Of a stretch of DNA of 6,226 nt, positions 1 to 4,686 are shown piece after piece. The notes below the pieces were generated by a model, which was not told the origin of the DNA, did not search any database, and worked only from the letters and a program-made list of their open reading frames with translations. The first letter of the stretch is position 1. Every line of letters begins with the position of its first letter. The stretch is from JAQUQI01 sp041650035. Its GTDB lineage: Bacteria > Omnitrophota > Gorgyraeia > JABMRG01. The stretch is from assembly GCA_041650035.1 (NCBI GenBank), contig JBAZLY010000040.1, positions 1 through 6,226 of the forward strand, given 5' to 3'. Made by a program: the position numbers and the translations under genes.

Positions 1-201
1 CTTAAAATGGTATACTGTGAGGGTAATGTCAGCATAAAAAAGGGCCAGGACACTACTTCAGCCAAGCAGCTTACATACCTGCCGGCCGAAGGCAGGGTAT
101 TACTTGAGGGCAGGCCGAAGATAATTATACGCAGCGGAGGAGATCTAATCCAAAAATTTGAGCAAAAGAAAGAGAGCGCCAGTGAACAGGTTAAGGGTTG
201 A
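1..201 (+). CDS. lptA: LptA/OstA-like LPS-transport periplasmic protein, C-terminal fragment
   Basis: The reading frame is open from the first base of the window and stops with TGA at 199-201, so only about the last 66 residues are visible; the true start lies upstream. The visible part has the look of an OstA/LptA beta-jellyroll end: short alternating strands (EGNVSI, RVLLEGRPKIII), polar turns, and a hydrophilic Lys/Glu-rich tail. LptA forms the periplasmic bridge that carries LPS from the inner-membrane LptBFGC complex to LptD in the outer membrane. The fragment alone is weak evidence. The call rests mainly on its position: it overlaps lptB by a few codons, the usual lptA-lptB order. The fragment could instead be an LptC-like or generic OstA-domain protein. 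The overlap with lptB suggests translational coupling. Confidence 0.7.
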   Translation, partial: LKMVYCEGNVSIKKGQDTTSAKQLTYLPAEGRVLLEGRPKIIIRSGGDLIQKFEQKKESASEQVKG

Positions 202-904
202 AAGCCTGGCCAAATCCTACAACGGCCGTAATGTGGTTAACAATATAAATATAGAAATAAACAGGGGTGAGATCGTAGGCCTCCTTGGGCCGAATGGCGC
301 GGGAAAGACAACCTCTTTCTATATGATAGTGGGCCTTATTAAACCCGATAAAGGCACTATAGTGTTTGACGATCAGGATATAACGCAGATGCCTATGTAT
401 AAGAGGGCTCGTCAGGGCATAGGATATTTATGTCAGGACGATTCGGTGTTTAGAAAGCTGACCGTTGAGGAGAATATCATGGCTGTGCTCGAAACACTTA
501 ATATACCAATGAGTGAGAGGAACAGGAGACTTAAAAGGCTATTGAGCGAACTGAAGATATCCCACCTTGCCAAGAATAAGGCGTATACCTTAAGCGGCGG
601 GGAAAGAAGGCGTCTTGAGATAACAAGGGCACTTGTAACCGAGCCGTCATTCCTGTTGTTGGATGAGCCGTTCAGCGGTATAGACCCTATAGCCGTGTTT
701 GAGGCGCAACAGATTATCCAGGATCTCAAGCGGGGTGGACTGGGTATCCTGTTGACTGATCATAGCGTGCGCGAGACATTGGCCATAACAGACCGCTCTT
801 ATATTATGTATGAGGGCAGGATATTGATCTCCGGTACATCTAATGACCTTATTTCAAATCCGAAGGCCCGGCAGATATATCTTGGGGAAAAGTTTACGTT
901 GTAA
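182..904 (+). CDS. lptB: LptB, ATPase subunit of the LPS export ABC transporter
   Basis: This is the cytoplasmic ATPase that dimerises under LptFG and drives LPS extraction from the inner membrane. With the GTG at 182 as start the protein has 240 residues, close to the usual ~241. Walker A GPNGAGKTT lies at 36-44 (Lys42), the Q-loop Gln at 85, the signature LSGGERRR at 137-144, Walker B LLLDEP with Asp161 and Glu162, and the switch His at 194 (TDHSVRETL). Phe90 and Arg91, which in E. coli LptB contact the LptFG coupling helices, are kept, as is the LGE-x-F-x-L ending. RRR after the signature and the ending separate LptB from LivF/LivG-type ATPases. An in-frame TTG at 158 would add 8 residues (MSKRKRAP) and has GGAGGAG 15 nt upstream; the GTG is preferred because its numbering matches E. 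coli. The Q-loop reads GYLCQD where GYLPQE is usual. It overlaps lptA by 20 nt. Confidence 0.95.
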   Translation: MNRLRVESLAKSYNGRNVVNNINIEINRGEIVGLLGPNGAGKTTSFYMIVGLIKPDKGTIVFDDQDITQMPMYKRARQGIGYLCQDDSVFRKLTVEENIMAVLETLNIPMSERNRRLKRLLSELKISHLAKNKAYTLSGGERRRLEITRALVTEPSFLLLDEPFSGIDPIAVFEAQQIIQDLKRGGLGILLTDHSVRETLAITDRSYIMYEGRILISGTSNDLISNPKARQIYLGEKFTL

Positions 905-922
905 GGGGGTAAAACCACAAAC

Positions 923-928
923 AGGAGG
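923..928 (+). promoter_or_regulatory. Ribosome binding site of hpf
   Basis: AGGAGG lies 4 nt before the ATG at 933. Spacing is short but the match is complete. It fixes the start inside the 28-nt lptB-hpf gap and rules out the longer open frame that reaches back into lptB. Confidence 0.75.
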
Positions 929-932
929 ACGC

Positions 933-1460
933 ATGCAGGTGAATATAACGGCCAGGCATATGGAGCTTGATAGTGACTTGAAGGCATATATTAATGTCAA
1001 GCTTTCAAGGCTTACGAAATATAATGATTCAATAGAAGATGTCCGGGTTATCTTCCAGAAAGAAAAATTTTTTTATATTGCCGAGATAGCGTTTATAGGC
1101 CGTGGTTTTCGTATCGCGGCCGTTGAAAAAGACCAGGCTCTCAAGGCCTCTTTCGATTTATGTCTAACCAATGCCCAGAAACAACTTAAAAAGATAAGGG
1201 CCAAGACAAAGAGCAGAAGGATACGCGACATATTTGACGGTATTAATGTATTTAATAGGCAAAGACGGAGATTACCTAAGCCTAAGGGCGATATTGTCAG
1301 GATTGAGTCATTTGCCCTGAAACCCATGTCCGTGGAAGAGGCCGCTCTGGAGCTGGAGGCCTTTGATAAACAATTCGTGGTTTTTCATAACGCAACGGAT
1401 AACAGCGTGAATGTACTATATAAGCGTAAAAACGGTGATTATGGTCTTATCCAGCCATGA
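933..1460 (+). CDS. hpf: Long-form ribosome hibernation-promoting factor (HPF/S30AE family)
   Basis: The 175-residue protein has two parts. Residues 1 to ~100 form the S30AE/YfiA domain, which binds the 30S decoding region and blocks mRNA and tRNA sites; it starts MQVNITARHMEL and has the expected basic second helix (QKQLKKIRAKTKSRR). A charged linker follows (~100-120). Residues ~121-175 are the C-terminal domain of long HPFs, with the hallmark FALKPMSVEEAALELE, a FVVFHNA strand and a VNVLYKRKNGDYGLIQP ending. That domain dimerises in long HPFs and joins two 70S ribosomes into a 100S particle, so this protein should do the dimerisation unaided, unlike the short E. coli HPF that needs RMF. 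It lies 28 nt after lptB, where many Gram-negatives have rpoN between the two. The family call is firm; the cellular trigger is not visible. Confidence 0.95.
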   Translation: MQVNITARHMELDSDLKAYINVKLSRLTKYNDSIEDVRVIFQKEKFFYIAEIAFIGRGFRIAAVEKDQALKASFDLCLTNAQKQLKKIRAKTKSRRIRDIFDGINVFNRQRRRLPKPKGDIVRIESFALKPMSVEEAALELEAFDKQFVVFHNATDNSVNVLYKRKNGDYGLIQP

Positions 1461-1463
1461 CCG

Positions 1464-1468
1464 GGAGG
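1464..1468 (+). promoter_or_regulatory. Ribosome binding site of tig, deciding the start
   Basis: GGAGG sits in the 21-nt hpf-tig gap. It is only 1 nt from an in-frame GTG at 1470, too close to work, and 13 nt from the next in-frame GTG at 1482. The 1482 start also makes the ribosome-contact loop fall at residues 43-50, exactly as in E. coli trigger factor, so it is preferred despite long spacing. Confidence 0.6.
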
Positions 1469-1481
1469 AGTGGGCAAAATA

Positions 1482-2747
1482 GTGAAGATAAAGGTTGAGG
1501 ATACAAACGGAGCGCAAAAATTAATAAAGATAGAGGTGGGACCTGAAAGGGTGAACGCCGCACTGGATGAGGCATATGACAGCATAAAAAAAATTGCCGC
1601 TGTCCCGGGATACCGACCGGGCAAGGCCCCTATTGATCTTTTAAAGGCGCATTATGACAAGAGGGCCAATGAAGAGGCGGTCAACAGCCTTATATGGCAA
1701 TGCTACAGGCAGGCCGTATCTCAGCAGGGTATGCAGGTATTAGGCTATCCCGTTGTCCAGGATGTGAATTTTACCCGGGGTAAGAATCTGTCCTTTTCCG
1801 TTAAGGTTGATGTTAGCCCGGAATTCAAACTCAAGCAGTATAAGGGGATAAAGGTGAGCCAGCGAGCCTGCGAGGTGACCGATGAGGATATTGACAAAGC
1901 GATAGGCACGTTACGGGAATCCATGGCGCAGTATAACGATATAGCCCCAAGGCCGGTAAAAAACGGTGATTATGTCGTATGTCTTTACGAATGTTTTGAA
2001 AACGGAAAACTGGTTGACAAAAAAGATAAATTGTGGCTATATATTAACGACAAACTCCAGCCAAAGGAACTTTTGCAAACGCTTTTGGGCGCTGAAATAG
2101 ATACCGTCAAGCAGGCCGTTGCCCAGTATCCCAAGGACTATGAGTATAAGGAGCTTGCCGGCAGGCAGCGGCTTTATAAGGTTACTCCTAAACAGATAAA
2201 AGAGAAGACCCTGCCGCAGATAGATGATGAGTTTGCCAAAAAGGCGGGTAATTTTTCCTCTATCGCGGATTTAAGAAAATTTGTCAGTGACAATATCGCC
2301 CATTCAAAGAAGGCTGAATCGCAACGGGACCTCGAGAGACAGATATACGAGTATCTGCTCAAGGGGCATGATTTTGACGTGCCCCAATCATTCGTTCAGC
2401 GGCAGCTGGACACCCTGATCCAGGAGGCGAAACAGAGATTGCTTTATCAGGGTTACAAAAACGAGGATGTGGACGGGATCGACGATAAATTGAAAGAGTC
2501 GTTGCGCGCGCAGGCCGTTAAAAACGTTAAGTTATTTTTTATAATTGACAGGATATCAAAACAGGAATCGGTCAGTGCGGAAGATGAGGAAGTCTCCCGG
2601 AGGATAACCGAGATTGCCGCGGACGCGAAAGAGGCAGCTGAAAAAGTCAAGGAAAGGTTTGAATCAAGCGGCCTTATAGAAGGCTTAAAGGAACAGATAG
2701 TTCATGACAAGGTTGTCAGGCTTCTGATCGATGAAGCGAAGAGCTGA
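1482..2747 (+). CDS. tig: Trigger factor, ribosome-associated chaperone
   Basis: Trigger factor docks at the polypeptide exit tunnel and shields nascent chains. The 421-residue product shows the full three-part layout. The N-terminal domain (1 to ~115) starts MKIKVED and carries the ribosome-binding loop GYRPGKAP at 43-50 (GFRKGKVP in E. coli). An FKBP-like PPIase region spans ~160-243 and ends in KEKTLPQIDDEFAK. The helical chaperone domain takes up the rest, including VPQSFVQRQLDTLIQEAKQRL and LREQ-like helices to the end. The length is near the usual 430. The PPIase region is odd: the IPGFE motif is replaced by QPKEL and the FEGG turn by VDKK, so prolyl isomerase activity may be lost. Start GTG at 1482 was chosen over GTG at 1470 from family alignment. 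The gene follows hpf by 21 nt and precedes clpP, a common partner. Confidence 0.95.
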   Translation: MKIKVEDTNGAQKLIKIEVGPERVNAALDEAYDSIKKIAAVPGYRPGKAPIDLLKAHYDKRANEEAVNSLIWQCYRQAVSQQGMQVLGYPVVQDVNFTRGKNLSFSVKVDVSPEFKLKQYKGIKVSQRACEVTDEDIDKAIGTLRESMAQYNDIAPRPVKNGDYVVCLYECFENGKLVDKKDKLWLYINDKLQPKELLQTLLGAEIDTVKQAVAQYPKDYEYKELAGRQRLYKVTPKQIKEKTLPQIDDEFAKKAGNFSSIADLRKFVSDNIAHSKKAESQRDLERQIYEYLLKGHDFDVPQSFVQRQLDTLIQEAKQRLLYQGYKNEDVDGIDDKLKESLRAQAVKNVKLFFIIDRISKQESVSAEDEEVSRRITEIAADAKEAAEKVKERFESSGLIEGLKEQIVHDKVVRLLIDEAKS

Positions 2748-2786
2748 TCAAGGCCCGCGCTTGGTTTCCGCGGCCTGTCTTGATCA
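2745..2786 (+). other. Large inverted repeat / RNA hairpin at the tig stop codon
   Basis: TGATCAAG at 2745-2752 is perfectly complementary to CTTGATCA at 2779-2786. Inside it, CCGCG at 2755-2759 can pair with CGCGG at 2769-2773 around a 9-nt loop, with a small bulge on the right arm. The left arm begins with the tig TGA itself. No T-run follows, so this is not a standard intrinsic terminator. It may be a 3'-end protecting or processing hairpin, or may tune the tig-to-clpP transcript ratio. Confidence 0.55.
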
Positions 2787-2801
2787 TAACAGGGTATAAT
2801 C

Positions 2802-2806
2802 GGAGG
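2802..2806 (+). promoter_or_regulatory. Ribosome binding site of clpP
   Basis: GGAGG stands 7 nt before the ATG at 2814. An out-of-frame ATG at 2809 is too close to be used, so 2814 is the clear start. Confidence 0.7.
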
Positions 2807-2813
2807 AAATGAT

Positions 2814-3419
2814 ATGGATGAAAAATTACAGACTTTGGTGCCTATGGTCGTCGAACAGACCGGCCGCGCGGAACGCGCCTACGATATATATTCGAGGCTG
2901 TTGAAGGACAGGATAGTTTTTATAGGTACCCCAATAGATGATGGTATAGCCAATCTTATCATAGCCCAGCTTTTGTTTCTGCAGATGGAGGATCCCGATA
3001 AAGATATAAACGTTTATATCAATTCGCCCGGAGGCCATGTTACAAGCGGGCTCGCTATCTATGATACGATGCAGTTTGTCAAGCCCGATGTCAATACTTA
3101 TTGCATAGGGCAGGCGGCAAGCATGGGCGCATTGCTGCTGGCAGGCGGGACAAAAGGGAAGAGATACGCTCTGCCAAACGCGCGTATCATGATACATCAG
3201 CCGTGGGGAGGCGTGCAGGGCACCGCCTCGGATATACATATACAGGCTAAAGAGATATTGAGAATGAGGGAGCGCATAAACCAGCTATTAGCCTACCATA
3301 CAGGCCAGCCGCTTGATAAGGTGGAGAAGGATACCGACAGGGATCATTTCATGACAGCTGATGAGGCAATGCAGTATAATCTCGTTGATAATGTTATCGA
3401 CACATTGAAGAAAAAATAA
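2814..3419 (+). CDS. clpP: ATP-dependent Clp protease proteolytic subunit ClpP
   Basis: ClpP is the serine peptidase that stacks as two heptameric rings and degrades proteins fed in by ClpX, ClpA or ClpC. The 201-residue product is of normal length. The catalytic triad is complete: Ser103 in GQAASMGALLL, His128 in RIMIHQPWGG and Asp177 in DRDHFM, with the same Ser-His (25) and His-Asp (49) spacing as E. coli ClpP. The N-terminus (LVPMVVEQTGRAERAYDIYSRLL) is the usual form, with a short leader that may be processed, and the handle region GVQGTASDIHIQAKEILR is intact. The oxyanion glycine motif SPGGHVTSGLAIYD is present. Gene order tig-clpP is common, but clpX does not follow here; an apparent terminator and a metabolic pair do. 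The clpX or clpC partner must be encoded elsewhere. Confidence 0.98.
   Translation: MDEKLQTLVPMVVEQTGRAERAYDIYSRLLKDRIVFIGTPIDDGIANLIIAQLLFLQMEDPDKDINVYINSPGGHVTSGLAIYDTMQFVKPDVNTYCIGQAASMGALLLAGGTKGKRYALPNARIMIHQPWGGVQGTASDIHIQAKEILRMRERINQLLAYHTGQPLDKVEKDTDRDHFMTADEAMQYNLVDNVIDTLKKK
3351..3380 (+). promoter_or_regulatory. Possible sigma-70 promoter inside the clpP 3' end
   Basis: ATGACA (3351-3356, one mismatch to TTGACA) and a perfect TATAAT (3375-3380) are 18 nt apart. Transcription would begin near 3387 and pass the T-tract hairpin at 3433-3456 before reaching the aminotransferase gene. The match lies in constrained coding sequence and may be chance. Confidence 0.25.
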
Positions 3420-3432
3420 CACGCATTTATTG

Positions 3433-3456
3433 CCCGCGGCGGGGATGTTTTTTTTT
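3433..3456 (+). terminator. Candidate intrinsic terminator after clpP
   Basis: CCCG (3433-3436) pairs with CGGG (3440-3443) around a 3-nt CGG loop, and after GATG a run of nine T follows (3448-3456). The T-tract is strong but the stem is only 4 bp, so termination may be partial. It separates the hpf-tig-clpP block from the aminotransferase-serA block. Confidence 0.5.
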
Positions 3457-3494
3457 AATCCCTTTAATATGGCAGACAGCGGGTTGTCTACAGG

Positions 3495-3501
3495 AAAGGA
3501 G
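3495..3501 (+). promoter_or_regulatory. Ribosome binding site of the aminotransferase gene
   Basis: AAAGGAG ends 9 nt before the ATG at 3511. It supports that ATG over a 27-residue upstream extension that would run through the terminator T-tract. Confidence 0.75.
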
Positions 3502-3510
3502 ACAAGGTTT

Positions 3511-4647
3511 ATGCAGAAACATTATCTTTTGACCCCGGGCCCCACGCCTGTGCCGGAGAATGTTTTGCTGGAAATGGCAAAACCTATTATCCATCACAGG
3601 ACGCCTCAATTTATGGCAATATTAAAGGAGGCCACTGATGGATTAAAATATATCCTACAGACAAAAAATGATGTATTTCTCTTCACCTCGTCAGGCACCG
3701 GCGCGATGGAGAGTGCTGTCACAAATTTGTTATCGCGGGAAGATAAGGCCGTAGTCGTAAGAGGCGGTAAATTCGGGGAACGTTTTTCAGAGATATGCCA
3801 GGCATATGGCGTAAACGCTATTAACCTTGATGTGGAATGGGGTAACGCCGTTGCCCCTGACAGGATAGAGGATCTGTTGGCCAAAGACAAGGCCATAAAG
3901 GCTGTCTATGTCACCTTGTGCGAGACATCTACGGCTGTTGTCAATGACATTAAGGCCATAGGCGAGGTTGTTTCTAAAACCCCCGCGGTGCTTGTCGTAG
4001 ATGTAATTAGCGGTTTGGGTTCAGTCGAATTCAAGACCGATGAATGGAATGTGGATATCGCGGTAGGGGGTTCTCAAAAAGGCCTTATGATACCTCCTGG
4101 GCTTGCCTTTGTCTCTGTTAGCAAGAAGGCCCTCGCTGTTGCGGAGACCTCAAAATTGCCGAAATTTTATTTTAGTTACAAGGCGGCTAAAAAGGCCTCC
4201 GACAAGAATGATACGCCGTGGACGCCTGCTGTAACGCTTGTGATAGGGCTTGTAGAGGCTATAAAAATGATTAGGCAGGAGACGATAGAGGGGGCTATTA
4301 TCAGGCAGAGAAAAATGGCCCAAGCCATAAGGGCGGCGGCCTTGGCCATCGGACTTGAACTCTATGCCCCCAAAGCGGCAAGTGACGCGGTGACAGCTAT
4401 TAGTATCCCCTCAAATATTGACGGGTCAAAACTCGTTAAGACCATGCGTGATGTGTATGGCGTCGGCATAGCCGGCGGCCAGGCGGAGTTAAAGGGCAGG
4501 ATTATAAGAATAGCCAGTATGGGGTTTATGTCGCAATGGGATATTATAGTGGCGATATCGTGTCTTGAAATGACATTAAAACAGATGGGCCATGATCTCG
4601 TTCTCGGTTCAGGGGTCAAGGCCGCTGAAGAGGTTTTTGGCGGTTAA
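3511..4647 (+). CDS. Class V PLP-dependent aminotransferase (alanine-glyoxylate / serine-pyruvate type, COG0075), candidate phosphoserine aminotransferase
   Basis: The 378-residue product is a fold-type I aminotransferase. It opens with the family hallmark LLTPGPTPVPENVL, followed by HHRTPQF (28-34), the cofactor phosphate loop SSGTGAME (60-67), Asp164 in VVDVISGLGS contacting the pyridine nitrogen, the Schiff-base Lys190 in GGSQKGLMIPPG, and Arg333 in GRIIRIASMG expected to hold the substrate carboxylate. Family members transfer amino groups between alanine, serine or glutamate and glyoxylate or other 2-oxo acids; some are misnamed 'soluble hydrogenase 42 kDa subunit'. It lies 39 nt before serA with no terminator between, so the inferred role is transamination of 3-phosphohydroxypyruvate in the phosphoserine route, replacing SerC, which is a different subfamily. 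Glyoxylate or pyruvate transamination is the alternative. Fold and cofactor are certain; the substrate is not. Confidence 0.9.
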   Translation: MQKHYLLTPGPTPVPENVLLEMAKPIIHHRTPQFMAILKEATDGLKYILQTKNDVFLFTSSGTGAMESAVTNLLSREDKAVVVRGGKFGERFSEICQAYGVNAINLDVEWGNAVAPDRIEDLLAKDKAIKAVYVTLCETSTAVVNDIKAIGEVVSKTPAVLVVDVISGLGSVEFKTDEWNVDIAVGGSQKGLMIPPGLAFVSVSKKALAVAETSKLPKFYFSYKAAKKASDKNDTPWTPAVTLVIGLVEAIKMIRQETIEGAIIRQRKMAQAIRAAALAIGLELYAPKAASDAVTAISIPSNIDGSKLVKTMRDVYGVGIAGGQAELKGRIIRIASMGFMSQWDIIVAISCLEMTLKQMGHDLVLGSGVKAAEEVFGG

Positions 4648-4673
4648 GGCAATAGGTTCACTCTTGGTAAATC

Positions 4674-4679
4674 AAGGAG
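4674..4679 (+). promoter_or_regulatory. Ribosome binding site of serA
   Basis: AAGGAG lies 7 nt before the ATG at 4687, in the 39-nt gap after the aminotransferase gene. No hairpin-plus-T element was seen in this gap, which favours cotranscription of the two genes. Confidence 0.75.
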
Positions 4680-4686
4680 AATATAT

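Noticed and set aside
843..932. In-frame upstream extension of hpf into lptB
   Set aside because: The S30AE domain begins at the ATG at 933, which has an AGGAGG just upstream; the extension is unlike the family.
1586..1593. Run of eight A in tig (and an A5-T7 tract near 1064-1075 in hpf) as possible slippage sites
   Set aside because: Both frames continue normally with family-conserved protein on either side, so there is no sign of programmed frameshifting.
2014..2045. TTGACA followed by TATATA/TATATT inside tig
   Set aside because: Spacing is 18 with a poor -10 or 20 with a better one; TTGACA recurs in these genes from Asp- and Lys-rich coding, so chance is likely.
2795..2800. Perfect TATAAT just before clpP
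   Set aside because: No acceptable -35 lies 16-19 nt upstream, and a start about 7 nt downstream would cut the transcript after the clpP ribosome binding site.
2826..3239. 137-codon open frame on the minus strand opposite clpP, and other minus-strand frames
   Set aside because: They lie fully opposite strongly conserved genes, show no recognisable family and no ribosome binding site; they are shadows of the coding strand.
3474..3489. Small inverted repeat AGACA / TGTCT before the aminotransferase ribosome binding site
   Set aside because: Only 5 bp with a 6-nt loop and no T-run; too weak to call a regulatory element.
3430..3510. In-frame 27-residue N-terminal extension of the aminotransferase
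   Set aside because: It would translate the terminator hairpin and T-tract, has a TTG start with no ribosome binding site, and precedes the conserved LLTPGPTP start of the family.
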